A stretch of DNA of 64,000 bases, from the NCBI RefSeq assembly GCF_005405925.1, contig NZ_BJHV01000001.1, forward strand, positions 3,410,001 through 3,474,000, read 5' to 3'. The notes below the pieces were generated by a model that searched no databases, was not told the DNA's origin, and worked only from the letters and a program-made list of their open reading frames with translations. The translations under genes and the position numbers were made by a program. Positions 1 to 11,629 of the stretch are shown here, piece by piece. How positions within the stretch are numbered: position 1 is the stretch's first letter; every line of letters starts with the position of its first letter. This DNA is from Streptomyces antimycoticus. GTDB taxonomy: Bacteria > Actinomycetota > Actinomycetes > Streptomycetales > Streptomycetaceae.

Positions 1-470
1 CCGCTCACCACCCCGACGCTGCCGCTGTGGCCGGCGGCTGGGGTACTGCTGGGCCTGCTCCCGGCCTTCGCCTCCCCGGCACCGACCCGAGCTCCGGCCC
101 AAGAACCGGCTACGCCGGACAAGGCCCCCACCCAACCGGCCCAAGCCCGGGACCAGCAGAACACCCGGCCCGCGGCCAAACGGCACCGGCAGCCCGGCAA
201 CGCGACAACGGAACCACCCCGGGGCACGCCCCGCGAACCGGCCCCGTCCGACGACGCCCCCGCCGGCCCGGCCCACGCCCGGGACCGGCGACGCCCCAAA
301 CCCCCGTACCTCGGCACCCGACCCGCCGCCGAGCCGCGCCCCAGCCCGGCGACGCGACATCGGAGCCACCCCCGGCCCCCGACAACCGCCCCACCCCCAC
401 CGCACACACCCCGCCCGGCGAGCGAGAGGACGAGCGAGCCGGGGCCGGGCCCGAGGAGGCCAGCCCGTGA
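1..470 (+). CDS. C-terminal end of an ECF transporter T component (partial, frame uncertain)
   Basis: The window opens inside a gene. In frame 1 the first 30 codons read as one hydrophobic segment (LPLWPAAGVLLGLLPAF) followed by a Pro/Ala-rich tail, as expected for the last membrane helix of an EcfT/CbiQ-type protein. The frame with the natural ending is frame 3: its TGA at 468-470 overlaps the GTG start of the ATPase gene as GTGA. Third-position GC favours frame 1 at the beginning and frame 3 near the end, so a frameshift probably lies within about 280-360. EcfT would be the membrane scaffold joining the ATPases to the S component. The assignment rests on the hydrophobic end and gene order; the rest of the gene is outside the window. 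Confidence 0.42.
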   Translation, partial: AHHPDAAAVAGGWGTAGPAPGLRLPGTDPSSGPRTGYAGQGPHPTGPSPGPAEHPARGQTAPAARQRDNGTTPGHAPRTGPVRRRPRRPGPRPGPATPQTPVPRHPTRRRAAPQPGDATSEPPPAPDNRPTPTAHTPPGEREDERAGAGPEEASP

Positions 471-2085
471 TCCGGTTCGAGCAGGTGTCGGTCCACTACG
501 ACGGGGCGGCGCGGCCCGCACTCGCGGGGGTGGATCTGACCGTTCCCGAGGGCGAGCTGTGTCTGCTCGTCGGCCCGTCCGGGGTCGGCAAGTCGACACT
601 GCTGGGCGCCGTCTCCGGTCTCGTACCGCATTTCACCGGTGGCACCCTGCGTGGCCGCGTCACCGTCGCGGGCCGGGACACCCGTACCCACAAGCCGCGC
701 GAACTGGCCGATGTCGTCGGCACCGTGGGCCAGGACCCGCTCGCGCACTTCGTCACCGACACCGTCGAGGACGAGCTGGCCTACGGCATGGAGTCCCTCG
801 GCATCGCGCCGGACACCATGCGCCGCCGGGTCGAGGAGACGCTGGACCTGCTGGGCCTCGCCGAGTTGCGGGACCGTCCCATCGCCACGCTCTCCGGCGG
901 GCAGCGGCAGCGCGTGGCGATCGGCTCGGTGCTCACCACCCACCCCCGCGTCCTCGTCCTCGACGAACCGACCTCCGCCCTCGACCCGGCCGCGGCCGAG
1001 GAGGTGCTGGCGGTCCTCCAGCGGCTGGTGCACGACCTGGGCACCACCGTGCTGATGGCCGAGCACCGCCTGGAGCGGGTGGTGCAGTACGCGGACCAGA
1101 TGATCCTGCTGCCCTCCCCCGGCGCCGCCCCGCTGACCGGCGCACCGGCCGAGCTGCTGCCGGTGTCGCCCGTCCAGCCGCCCGTGGTGGCGCTGGGCAA
1201 CCTCGCGGGGTGGCCGTCGCCGATGCCGCTGTCCATACGGGACGCGCGTCGCAAGGCGGGGCCGCTGCGGGAGCGGCTGGCGTCGCTCACGCCGCGGACG
1301 GTGGCCGATCCGCCGCCGGGCGAGCCGGTGGGCGAGATGGCGCGGCTGTCCGTGCACCACGGCCGGGTCGAGGCGCTGCGCGGGGTGGACCTGTCGGTGC
1401 GGCCGGGCGAGACGGTGGCGCTGATGGGACGCAACGGGGCGGGCAAGTCCACGCTTCTGGCCAGTCTGGTCGGGCTGCATGAACCGGCCACGGGGTCGGT
1501 GCGGGTCGGCCCGGGCCGGGTCGTACCGCATCGCACCCGCCCCGCCGAACTGCTGCGCCAGGTCGGCCTCGTACCGCAGGAGCCGCGCGATCTGCTCTAC
1601 GCGGACACGGTCGCCGCCGAATGCGCGGCGGCCGACCAGGACGCGGGCGCGGCGCCCGGCACCTGCCGTGAACTGGTCGGCCGGCTGCTGCCGGAGGTGG
1701 CGGACACCGCCCATCCGCGCGATCTGTCGGAGGGACAGCGGCTGGCGCTGGCCCTGTCCGTCATCCTCACCGCCCGTCCGCCGCTGCTGCTGCTCGACGA
1801 GCCGACGCGCGGGCTCGACTACGCGGCGAAGGCCCGGCTGGTGGAGATGGTGCGGGGGCTGGCGGCGGACGGCCATGCGATCGTGCTGGCCACCCACGAT
1901 GTGGAGCTGGCGGCCGAACTCGCCCATCGCGTCGTCATCCTGGCCGAGGGCGAGGTGGTCGCGGACGGGCCCACGGCGGAGGTGGTGGTGTCCTCCCCCG
2001 CGTTCGCCCCACAGGTGGCCAAGGTGCTGGCGCCGCTGCCGTGGCTGACGGTGCCACAGGTGCGCGAGGCGCTGGAGGGAACACC

Positions 2086-2089
<4 letters not shown>
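467..2089 (+). CDS. Energy-coupling factor transporter ATPase, two ABC domains fused
   Basis: This 540-residue protein holds two complete ABC ATPase domains in one chain, equivalent to EcfA1 plus EcfA2. Domain 1 has Walker A GPSGVGKST at 36-44, signature LSGGQ at 142-146, Walker B ending LDEP at 165-168 and an H-loop His near 200. Domain 2 has GRNGAGKST at 321-329, a slightly altered signature LSEGQ at 420-424, LLLLDEP at 440-446 and His 477. It should drive uptake of a vitamin or micronutrient with the T and S components on either side. The GTG start overlaps the upstream stop and its own stop overlaps the next start (both GTGA), so the three genes are probably translationally coupled. Substrate cannot be read from the ATPase. 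Confidence 0.92.
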
Positions 2090-4403
<2,314 letters not shown>

Positions 4404-4440
4404 TCATCGCATCCGCGGGGCTCCCGGCAGCGCCCGCGCC

Positions 4441-4464
4441 AGAACTAGTACGCGTTCTAGTTCT
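4441..4464. promoter_or_regulatory. KstR-type palindromic operator between thiolase and CYP125 genes
   Basis: AGAACTAG at 4441-4448 is exactly inverted at 4457-4464 (CTAGTTCT). Nested inside is CTAGTACGCGTTCTAG, a near-perfect palindrome close to the mycobacterial KstR consensus (TnnAACnnGTTnnA). It sits in the divergent promoter region, 52 bp from the thiolase start and 185 bp from the P450 start. A TetR-family KstR orthologue is the expected binder; none is encoded in this window. Confidence 0.7.
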
Positions 4465-4615
4465 TCAGCTCAGTCTGCTGAGGCCCGGCCCGGCGGCGCA
4501 AGGGTTGTGCAGGGGTTGAGAGGACCAGGAGCGGCACCAATCCCCCGAAACAATGGCCGCGTTCTCTCTTGCGACTTGTAGAACCCGTTACTACGTTGCG
4601 GACACTTCTGATAGG

Positions 4616-4639
4616 CCGTCAGATCTCCCGTCAGATCTC
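4616..4639 (+). repeat. Tandem 12-bp direct repeat in the cyp125 leader
   Basis: CCGTCAGATCTC occurs twice back to back (4616-4627 and 4628-4639), ending one base before the GGAG ribosome-binding site at 4641. It may be a simple duplication or a second regulator site. Confidence 0.75.
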
Positions 4640-4649
4640 TGGAGTGGCC

Positions 4650-5882
4650 ATGTCCTGTCCAGCGCTCCCCGAAGGCTTTGACCTCACCGACCCCGACCTC
4701 CATCAGCACCGGGTGCCACTCCCGGAGCTCGCCCGGCTGCGGCAGACCGCCCCGGTGTGCTGGATCCCCCAGCCCCACGGCATCGCCGGGTTCGGCGACG
4801 ACGGCTACTGGGCCGTCACCCGCCACACCGATGTCAAGGAGGTCTCCACCCGGCCGGAGATCTTCTCCTCCCACGCCAATACCGCGATCATCCGCTTCAA
4901 CGAGCACATCCAGCGGGACCAGATCGACGTCCAGAAGCTGATCATGCTCAATATGGACCCGCCCGAGCACACCCGGGTCCGCCAGATCGTCCAGCGCGGC
5001 TTCACCCCGCGCGCCATCCGCGCCCTCGAGGACGCCCTGCGCGACCGCGCGGAACGCATCGTGGCAGGGGCCCGGGAGAGCGGCAGCGGGGACTTCGTCA
5101 CCGATGTCGCCTGCGAACTGCCGCTGCAGGCGATCGCCGAGCTGATCGGCGTCCCCCAGCAGGACCGGTCCAAGATCTTCGACTGGTCCAACAAGATGGT
5201 CGCGTACGACGATCCGGAACTGGCCATCACCGAGGAGATCGGCGCCGAGTCGGCCATGGAGCTGATCTCGTACGCCATGAACCTCGCCGCCGACCGCAAG
5301 GCGTGCCCGGCCAAGGACATCGTCAGCCGGCTGGTGGCCGCCGAGGACGAGGGCAATCTGGGCTCGGACGAGTTCGGCTTCTTCGTGCTGCTGCTCGCCG
5401 TCGCCGGCAATGAGACCACCCGCAACGCCATCAGCCACGGCATGCACGCCTTCCTCACCCACCCCGACCAGTGGGAGCTGTTCAAGGCCGAGCGCCCGGC
5501 CACCGCCGCCGACGAGATCGTGCGCTGGGCCACCCCCGTGATGTCCTTCCAGCGCACCACCACCCAGGACACCGAACTGGGCGGACAGCGCATCGAGGCG
5601 GGCGCGCGGGTCGGTGTCTTCTACTCCTCCGCCAACAACGACCCCGAGGTCTTCGACCGCCCCGAAGACTTCGACATCACCCGCGACCCCAACCCCCATC
5701 TGGGCTTCGGCGGTGGCGGACCGCACTTCTGCCTCGGCAAGAGCCTCGCGGAGCTGGAGATCCGGCTGATCTTCCAGGCCATCGCGGACACCCTCCCGGA
5801 CATCCGGCTCGCGGGCGAGCCCCGGCGGCTGCGCTCGGCCTGGCTGAACGGGATCAAGGAGCTGAGGGTGACCTACGCGTAA
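4650..5882 (+). CDS. cyp125: CYP125-family cytochrome P450 (steroid C26/C27 monooxygenase-like)
   Basis: The ATG at 4650 with GGAG five bases upstream gives a 410-residue soluble P450. It has the I-helix AVAGNETTRNA, an EIVRWATPV segment in the region after the I helix, and the haem loop FGGGGPHFCLG with ligand Cys near 361. Long stretches match my memory of CYP125A1, for example ELPLQAIAEL, DEFGFFV, NPDQWEL, ADEIVRWATPV and SAWLNGIK. CYP125 oxidises the terminal carbon of the cholesterol side chain. Pairing with a FadA5-like thiolase and a KstR-type operator supports a steroid role. No redox partner is adjacent; the ferredoxin/reductase at 22-23.5 kb belongs to another P450. Confidence 0.86.
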   Translation: MSCPALPEGFDLTDPDLHQHRVPLPELARLRQTAPVCWIPQPHGIAGFGDDGYWAVTRHTDVKEVSTRPEIFSSHANTAIIRFNEHIQRDQIDVQKLIMLNMDPPEHTRVRQIVQRGFTPRAIRALEDALRDRAERIVAGARESGSGDFVTDVACELPLQAIAELIGVPQQDRSKIFDWSNKMVAYDDPELAITEEIGAESAMELISYAMNLAADRKACPAKDIVSRLVAAEDEGNLGSDEFGFFVLLLAVAGNETTRNAISHGMHAFLTHPDQWELFKAERPATAADEIVRWATPVMSFQRTTTQDTELGGQRIEAGARVGVFYSSANNDPEVFDRPEDFDITRDPNPHLGFGGGGPHFCLGKSLAELEIRLIFQAIADTLPDIRLAGEPRRLRSAWLNGIKELRVTYA

Positions 5883-5940
5883 GCTGTTCGTGGCGCGCCA
5901 GGAGTCCCACAACCTCCCGGACGCGGGCACACTGACCGCC

Positions 5941-6540
5941 ATGAGCGAGATGTACGGTCCGCACGGCGCGGCGGGCGATCGGCGAAGACTTTTCGACTTC
6001 ATAGCCCTCACCGCCCGCCTTCGTGACATCGAGCGCGCCAACAACGCCACCCCGGAGCGCAAGGAAAGCGTCGCGGAGCACTCCTGGCATCTGGCGATGG
6101 TGAGCTGGATACTGCACGGCGAGTTCGAACGCGAGGCCGGGCAGCGGCTCGACCTCACCAAGATGCTCAAGCTGTGCCTGATGCACGACCTCGTCGAGAT
6201 GGACGCGGTGGAGCGGGGCGCCGGGGGCGGTGAGCCCGCGCGCTTCGCCTCGCTCCCCGCGCCGCTCGGCACCGAACTGCTGGCGCTGTGGCGGGAGTAC
6301 GAGGAGGGCCGTACGCCCGAGGCGTGTCTGGTGCGCGGGGTGGACCGGCTCAATCCCACCCTGATGCGCTGTCTGACCGGCCAGGGCTGGGGCGATATGG
6401 CCACCGACAGCCACGCTCCCGTGGATGCCGAGGCGCTGGACGGGCTGCATCTGCCACGGGTCGCCGTGAGCGAGACGCTGCGCACGCTGTACGAGGAGAT
6501 CAGGAACGCCTCGGTGGAGGGCGGGCTGCTGCCACCCTGA
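5941..6540 (+). CDS. HD-domain phosphohydrolase (YfbR/HDDC2-like)
   Basis: A 199-residue protein with the HD signature: His in EHSWHLAM and the HD pair in CLMHDLVEMD. This pattern is typical of small 5'-deoxynucleotidase-type HD hydrolases. Part of the usual catalytic helix (RLNPTLMRC) is also recognisable. The ATG at 5941 is chosen because a GTG at 5890, eight bases after the P450 stop, adds 17 residues with no family resemblance; neither start has a clear ribosome-binding site. It could be cotranscribed with cyp125. Substrate unknown. Confidence 0.75.
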   Translation: MSEMYGPHGAAGDRRRLFDFIALTARLRDIERANNATPERKESVAEHSWHLAMVSWILHGEFEREAGQRLDLTKMLKLCLMHDLVEMDAVERGAGGGEPARFASLPAPLGTELLALWREYEEGRTPEACLVRGVDRLNPTLMRCLTGQGWGDMATDSHAPVDAEALDGLHLPRVAVSETLRTLYEEIRNASVEGGLLPP

Positions 6541-6600
6541 GCCTTACCCGGGCAATAGCTGCCCGTGAGCCCCGCCGCCCCACCGGGCGCCCCGGAACGC

Positions 6601-6680
6601 CGCTACGTGAACGGCAACGCCGCCATTCGAACGGCGACACCGCTACGTGAACGGCGACGCCGCTACTTGAACGGCACGTT
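6601..6680. repeat. Four 20-bp tandem repeats overlapping the 3' end of the SOD-like gene
   Basis: Units 6601-6620, 6621-6640, 6641-6660 and 6661-6680 are copies of CGCTACGTGAACGGCGACGC with a few changes. The last unit contains the final codons and stop of the SOD-like gene, so the array looks like outward duplication of that gene's 3' end. Confidence 0.88.
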
Positions 6681-7292
6681 GACGCACGCCACCCGGGCGC
6701 CGGCCTGCCCGGCCTTGCCCTGCGTGGTGCCCGTCGCATGCTTGTGGATCACCACGGAACGGGCCTCCCCGGACCTGAACTGCCACTTCTGCCAGGACTT
6801 GGCGTAGCCCTTACCGGCTCCGTTGGTGGTGACATCCAGCCAGACCTCGTTGTGCGGGTTGGCGTACTTCGGGTTGGTCGAGGGCTGCCGGGGATCCTCC
6901 TTGTTCTGGTAGTGCGGCCCCGAAGAGTCGGGCTTGGTGCCACACGGCTTCGTATGGACATGGATCCCGTAGTGGTGGTGGGGCGTGAGGCCGCGCACGC
7001 TGAGGAACACGAACGTGCCCTTGTACTTCATGCGGTGGCCTTGGCCTTCCCCGCCCTCACGGTGCTCCATGCCCTTGCCGCCCACGCGCAGCTCGGCGAT
7101 GAACGCCGTGGCCGACGTCGGCACCAGCGACTTGTCGTAGGTCACCGCACCGGCGTTCTCCGCCTGCGACGCGGGCTGGAACTTGTCGTGGACGAAGACG
7201 AAGGGGTGCGGCGGCGCGGCGGCCGCGGGGGTCGCTATGGCCATCGAAGCGCCCATCGCGACCGCCGCGGTGACTGCCTTCACCAGGGACAT
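6663..7292 (-). CDS. Secreted Cu/Zn superoxide dismutase-like protein
   Basis: The ATG at 7292 follows a good GGAGG site and gives 209 residues with a Sec signal peptide (hydrophobic AVTAAVAMGASMAIATPAAAA). The body carries a His-rich core, HHHYGIHVHTKPC, then GPHYQN and VIHKHATG, and ends AGARVACVNV. These resemble the Cu/Zn-SOD pattern GxHxHxxxxC ... AGxHxN ... GxRxAC. It would dismute superoxide outside the membrane if the metal site is complete. Spacing departs from textbook SODs, so it may be a SOD-fold protein with altered metal use. Confidence 0.72.
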   Translation of the reverse strand: MSLVKAVTAAVAMGASMAIATPAAAAPPHPFVFVHDKFQPASQAENAGAVTYDKSLVPTSATAFIAELRVGGKGMEHREGGEGQGHRMKYKGTFVFLSVRGLTPHHHYGIHVHTKPCGTKPDSSGPHYQNKEDPRQPSTNPKYANPHNEVWLDVTTNGAGKGYAKSWQKWQFRSGEARSVVIHKHATGTTQGKAGQAGARVACVNVPFK

Positions 7293-7389
7293 CGTTGATC
7301 CCTCCTCGGTCGGGGTCCCCGCTCCCCGTCTCGATTCCCGGATCCCCCCGTTTAACGCGCTTGTCCGCCTTTCCGCCCCTCTCACCACG

Positions 7390-9585
7390 CTAGACCCGCT
7401 GGTCATGGCGCTCAACGCGAGCCTGTCCCCCTTTCGGGGGCTCATCCGCGGCGTCGGACCGATCCTTCCCGGCGGACTCGGCGTCGACCGGCTCCGCATC
7501 GTCGTGCCCACCGCCGCGCTGCCGCACCAGCCCCCTGGCCCGGGCCATCGCGGCGCCCATCGCCGCCGACAGCGGTGGCGCCTCCTCGCGCGGGCGCTTG
7601 CCCACACCGAGCAGCACGTACTGCAGCCCGAACCCGGCCGAGACGATGGCCGCGCCGCCGACCGCGTCCAGCACATAGTGGTTGGCGGTGCCCACGATGA
7701 CCGCCGTCGTCAGCAGCGGGTACAGGATGCCGAGCACCTTCGCCCACATGTACGGCGCCACGATCGCGATGACCACCCCGCACCACAGCGACCACCCCAC
7801 ATGCAGCGAGGGCATGGCCGCGTACTGGTTGGACAGCTTGGTGAGCGCGCCGAAGTCCGGGTTGTTCAGATCCTGCGGGCCGTGCGCGGTGTCCACGTAC
7901 CCGAGCCCCATCAGCCGCGGCGGGGCCAGCGGGTAGAGCCAGAAGCCGACCAGGGCGAGCATCGTGGCGAAGGCCAGCGGCGTACGGGCCCAGCGGTAGG
8001 TCGCCGGGCGGCGCAGATACAGCCAGGCCAGCAGGGACAGCGGGATCAGGAAGTGGAAGGTGCTGTAGTACCAGTTCATGAAGTGCTTGAGCCATGAGGT
8101 GTCCGCCACGATGGCGTTGAACCAGTGCTCGATGTCGATGTGCAGCCAGCGCTCGAGGGTGAGCACCTGGTCTCCGTGGCCCTCGGCCACGCTGCGCTCG
8201 TCCGGGGCATGGGCCCGGATCCAGGAGTAGGCGAAGTAGCCGACGCGGATCAGCATCAGCTCGAGCATCAGGTTCGGGCGGGACAGCGGCCGCTTGAGGA
8301 AGCGCAGCAGCGGCACCCAGGCGTAGCGGCTCTTGGCCGGGTCGGCGACCGGCGTCGGCTCGGGCTCGTCCCAGCGCGGCGAGGCGCGGGAGTGGAACGG
8401 CACCACACAGGCGGCGGCGAGCGCGGCGAGAAGCGGTGCGTTGTAGCCGATATGGCCGAGGATCTCGATGTCGGGCAGCAGCGCGGTGCGGCTGAGCGAC
8501 ATCGCCAGCACCACCAGAACCGGCCACACCAGCCGGTCGGAGCCGCGCCGCCCCACCCGGCCGACCACGGCCAGCAGGATCCACAGCTGCTGGTGCTGCC
8601 AGGAGGTGGGCGAGACCGCGAGCGCTACGCTGCCGGTGATGGCGGCGCCGAGCAGTAGCTGCCCGTCCTTCGCGTAGTGCACCGCGCGCCGCAGGCCGAT
8701 CACCGCGACGGCGACCGCGAGCACGGCCAGCAGTGCCAGCTCGACCGGGCCCTCGAGACCGATGCGCAGCAGCAGCCCGTGCAGCGACTGGTTGGACAGA
8801 CTGTCGGCGGGCGCGCCGAGCCCGGCGCCGCCGATGTGGTGGCCCCAGTACGTCCAGGAGTCGTGCGGCATGGCCGCCCAGGCGAGCGCGGTGCACACGG
8901 CGAACGTGGCGCCCGCCAGCGCCGCGGCCCGGCGCCGGTCGATGAGCCACAGCACGACCGCGAACAGCAGCAGCGCGGGCTGCAGCGCCGCGGCGACCCC
9001 GATGAGCACACCGGCCTGCCGTCCGGAGGTTCTGGGCAGCACGGTGAGGACGACCAAGAGCACCGGGATGATGCTGGTCTGGCCGAGGGTGAAGGTGTTG
9101 CGCACCGGAAGCGAGAGCACCAGCAGGCTGATGGCCAGCGGTGCGGCGATCAGCGAGGTGCGGCGGGAGATCGGGCCGGGCAGCGCCCGGGCCACGACCA
9201 GCCCGAGGATCACGACCAGCAGCAGGGTGCCGAAGGTCCAGGCGACCCCGAGGCTCTGCTCGGCGGCCCGGGTGAGGGGCTTGAGGACGAGCCCGGAGAA
9301 CGGTGTGCCGGTGAAGGAGTCCCCGTCGTACAGCGACCCCCTGACATGCAGCACACCCTCTTCGCCGATCCAGGTCTCCAGGTCGGTCAGCCGCTCGTCG
9401 GGTGGCAGCCGCAGCACCGCCGCCGCCTGACGGACCGCCAGCACGCCGGCCAGGAGCCACAGGGCCGCGAGCCCCATTCTGGTCCGTGACGTCCGCGCCC
9501 CGACGGCACCGGGGCCCGACCCCGTGTCCGGGGTTCTCCCCAGTCCGCTCCGCTCCACGTTCGCCACGCCCTGCCGCTCCCCCAC
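7390..9585 (-). CDS. Bifunctional GT87-type mannosyltransferase / PAP2 phosphatase membrane protein
   Basis: A 731-residue polytopic protein with two halves. Residues 40-400 hold about ten helices of a polyprenol-phosphate-mannose-dependent (GT87/DUF2029-like) glycosyltransferase. Residues 430-670 form a PAP2/InsP-synthase-like domain with the phosphatase signatures AAMPSLHVGWSLW and ANHYVLDAVGG. The C-terminus is a charged cytoplasmic tail. It probably acts on phospholipid or phosphoinositol-mannoside type envelope lipids. A GTG at 9585 (after an AGGTGAAAAGG stretch) is used; a start nearer the first helix is possible. A second PAP2 protein lies at 15.9 kb. Confidence 0.85.
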   Translation of the reverse strand: MGERQGVANVERSGLGRTPDTGSGPGAVGARTSRTRMGLAALWLLAGVLAVRQAAAVLRLPPDERLTDLETWIGEEGVLHVRGSLYDGDSFTGTPFSGLVLKPLTRAAEQSLGVAWTFGTLLLVVILGLVVARALPGPISRRTSLIAAPLAISLLVLSLPVRNTFTLGQTSIIPVLLVVLTVLPRTSGRQAGVLIGVAAALQPALLLFAVVLWLIDRRRAAALAGATFAVCTALAWAAMPHDSWTYWGHHIGGAGLGAPADSLSNQSLHGLLLRIGLEGPVELALLAVLAVAVAVIGLRRAVHYAKDGQLLLGAAITGSVALAVSPTSWQHQQLWILLAVVGRVGRRGSDRLVWPVLVVLAMSLSRTALLPDIEILGHIGYNAPLLAALAAACVVPFHSRASPRWDEPEPTPVADPAKSRYAWVPLLRFLKRPLSRPNLMLELMLIRVGYFAYSWIRAHAPDERSVAEGHGDQVLTLERWLHIDIEHWFNAIVADTSWLKHFMNWYYSTFHFLIPLSLLAWLYLRRPATYRWARTPLAFATMLALVGFWLYPLAPPRLMGLGYVDTAHGPQDLNNPDFGALTKLSNQYAAMPSLHVGWSLWCGVVIAIVAPYMWAKVLGILYPLLTTAVIVGTANHYVLDAVGGAAIVSAGFGLQYVLLGVGKRPREEAPPLSAAMGAAMARARGLVRQRGGGHDDAEPVDAESAGKDRSDAADEPPKGGQARVERHDQRV

Positions 9586-9749
9586 TCGCCCTTTTCACCT
9601 GTCCTGGATGTTTGGAGACCCTACTGAGCCCACTACTCAGACGCCGAACACTCCCACTTCACCTGACCGTCGTCCGAGGTTGTCCGAAAGATGTCAGGCT
9701 TTGGCGGGGTGTTTTCGCTCCGCGTGAGTCCGTACGGTCCGGCCCAATT

Positions 9750-10676
9750 TCACCAGGGCTGCGGGGTGCGCCGCGAATCGGGACTCGCCGCGCGCTGAAA
9801 TGTTCCCGGCGTCACTCCGAAGCACCGCACGAACCACCGGTGGAAATGGCTCTGGTCGGCGAACCCCGCCTGGGCCGCGGCCTCGGCCGCGCTACGGCCC
9901 GCCACCAGCAGCCCGCGCGCCCGGCGCAGCCGAAGCTGCCGCTGGAAGTCGCTCGGGGCCATCCCGTACGCGGCGCGGAACGCGCGGTAGAGCGCGAAGC
10001 GGCTGCACCCGGCGGCCTCCGCGAGCCGCGCCGCCGGGATCTCCTCCAGGTACGCCTCCTCCAGCAGCGCCCGGGCCCGCCGCGCGGCCCGCGCCTGCTC
10101 ACCGCTCCCGCCCGGCAGCTCCCGGGCGCGCAGCGGCCCGGTGGCCCCGCGCCGCACCAACGCCCCGACGGCCGCCGTCAGCCGCTCGTCCCGCACCAGC
10201 GGACCGGCACCGCCGACCAGGGCGGTGTGGAGCCGCAGCAGGGCGGGGACCAGCACGGGATCGGAGACCACCGGCCGGTCGAACAGCGGCAACGCCGCCC
10301 GGTCGGCCGCGTCGGCAGCCACATCGGCGAGGACATTCCGCATCACATCAGGACCCATATGGACGATGCGGTACTTATAGCCGAGCTCGGCGGCCGCCTC
10401 CCCGTCATGCGGATCGTCGGGGTTGAAGACCATCACCATCCCCGCCCCGCTGGTCCGCAGCGCACCCCGGCACCGGAAGCGCTGGGCGCCGATCTCGGTG
10501 ACGGCGAAGGAGTAGGCGTCATGGCTGTGGGGATGGAAGCGATGGCTGAAGAAGTGGGCGTGCATGGCCTCCACGGCCCGGTCGGGATCGCGCCAGTAAC
10601 GGGCCCAGTCCTCGGGCCCCCGCTCCCCTTCTCCTGCCACACCCACGCCCCCATTGTGCCGTCGCGGTTCGCGCAC
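9750..10676 (-). CDS. AraC-family transcriptional regulator
   Basis: About 308 residues from a GTG at 10676; a later start is possible because the first 20 residues are not conserved-looking. The N-terminal half is a cupin-like AraC sensing domain with several His (MHAHFFSHRFHPHSHD). The C-terminal 100 residues contain the double HTH, including LAEAAGCSRFALYRAFRAAY and AAQAGFADQSHFHRWFVRCF. It is divergent from the DUF2000 gene 45 bp away and probably controls it. Confidence 0.88.
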   Translation of the reverse strand: MREPRRHNGGVGVAGEGERGPEDWARYWRDPDRAVEAMHAHFFSHRFHPHSHDAYSFAVTEIGAQRFRCRGALRTSGAGMVMVFNPDDPHDGEAAAELGYKYRIVHMGPDVMRNVLADVAADAADRAALPLFDRPVVSDPVLVPALLRLHTALVGGAGPLVRDERLTAAVGALVRRGATGPLRARELPGGSGEQARAARRARALLEEAYLEEIPAARLAEAAGCSRFALYRAFRAAYGMAPSDFQRQLRLRRARGLLVAGRSAAEAAAQAGFADQSHFHRWFVRCFGVTPGTFQRAASPDSRRTPQPW

Positions 10677-10721
10677 CAGCGTTCAAGACCGCGGGCCGGG
10701 ATCGTGGCGAGACTGCCGTCC

Positions 10722-11132
10722 ATGCGTTTCGACACCAAGATCGCCGTCATCGTCCGTGCCGACCTCGCCGACTGGCAGAAGCTGAACGTGACCGCGTTCC
10801 TCTCCAGCGGCCTGGCACACGCCACGGACGAGATCGTCGGCAAGCCGTACGAGGACGCCTCGGGCAATGTCTACCTCCCGATGTTCCGCGAACCGGTCCT
10901 CGTCTACGCCGCCGACGCCCCCGCCCTCACCCGCGCCCACGCCCGCACCCTGACCCGCGACCTGCCGACGGCCCTCTACACGGAGGAGCTCTTCGGCACC
11001 AACAACGAGGACGACAACCGCGCGGCGGTCCGCGCCATCGACGCCGACGCGCTGAACCTGGTGGGCCTCGCCATCCACGGGCCGCGCAGCCAGGTGGACA
11101 AGGTGACCAAGGGCCTGAAGCTGCACGGCTGA
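10722..11132 (+). CDS. DUF2000-family protein
   Basis: A 136-residue soluble protein starting MRFDTKIAVIVR, a recognisable DUF2000 pattern: an N-terminal strand, then FLSSGLAHATDEIVGKPYEDASG, ending in NLVGLAIHGPRSQVDKVTKGL. The fold resembles peptidyl-tRNA hydrolase-like proteins but no function is known. The divergent AraC gene is the likely regulator. Confidence 0.82.
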   Translation: MRFDTKIAVIVRADLADWQKLNVTAFLSSGLAHATDEIVGKPYEDASGNVYLPMFREPVLVYAADAPALTRAHARTLTRDLPTALYTEELFGTNNEDDNRAAVRAIDADALNLVGLAIHGPRSQVDKVTKGLKLHG

Positions 11133-11180
11133 GGGTGAGGCACCGCGGAAGCGTGGCCTCGGCTACGGCAAGATGGGGCC

Positions 11181-11507
11181 ATGAGCGTAGTCAAGATCAA
11201 TGTGCTGACCGTGCCGGAGGAACAGCGCGAGGTGCTGGAGAAGCGCTTCGCGTCGCGCGCCGGGGCCGTGGAGGGCTCCGACGGTTTCGAGTGGTTCGAA
11301 CTGCTGCGCCCGGTCGAGGGGACCGACCAGTACCTCGTCTATACGCGCTGGCGCAGCGAGGAGGACTTCCAGGCGTGGATGGAGGGCCCCATGAAGGCGG
11401 CCCACCAGCGCGGCGGCGAGGACGCCCCGCAGCAGAAGCCCGCCGCGGCCGGCTCCACCCTGTGGTCGTTCGAGGTCGTCCAGCAGGCCGCGCCCAAACA
11501 AGGCTGA
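11181..11507 (+). CDS. Antibiotic biosynthesis monooxygenase (ABM) domain protein
   Basis: A 108-residue ferredoxin-like (ABM/IsdG-type) protein with the pattern INVLTVPEEQREVLEKRF, GFEWFELLRP, YLVYTRWRSEEDFQAWM. Members are small cofactor-free oxygenases or haem-degrading enzymes. Streptomycete proteins of this exact form occur as housekeeping singletons. It is 48 bp after the DUF2000 gene and is followed by a strong terminator. Confidence 0.82.
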   Translation: MSVVKINVLTVPEEQREVLEKRFASRAGAVEGSDGFEWFELLRPVEGTDQYLVYTRWRSEEDFQAWMEGPMKAAHQRGGEDAPQQKPAAAGSTLWSFEVVQQAAPKQG

Positions 11508-11525
11508 ACCGGGCCCCTGACGAAC

Positions 11526-11563
11526 ATCGCCGGCCCCCTGGCCTCGGCCCGGGGGCCGGCGAT
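11526..11563. terminator. Intrinsic-type terminator hairpin after the ABM gene
   Basis: ATCGCCGGCCCCC at 11526-11538 pairs perfectly with GGGGGCCGGCGAT at 11551-11563 across a 12-base loop. No U tract follows, as is usual in streptomycetes. It lies between convergent genes. Confidence 0.85.
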
Positions 11564-11629
11564 GGCGACCTCCCCCCAGGCCCTGAGGGCCGCTGACCCC
11601 GCTGCGCGCCCCTGACGAAACGACCCGGC

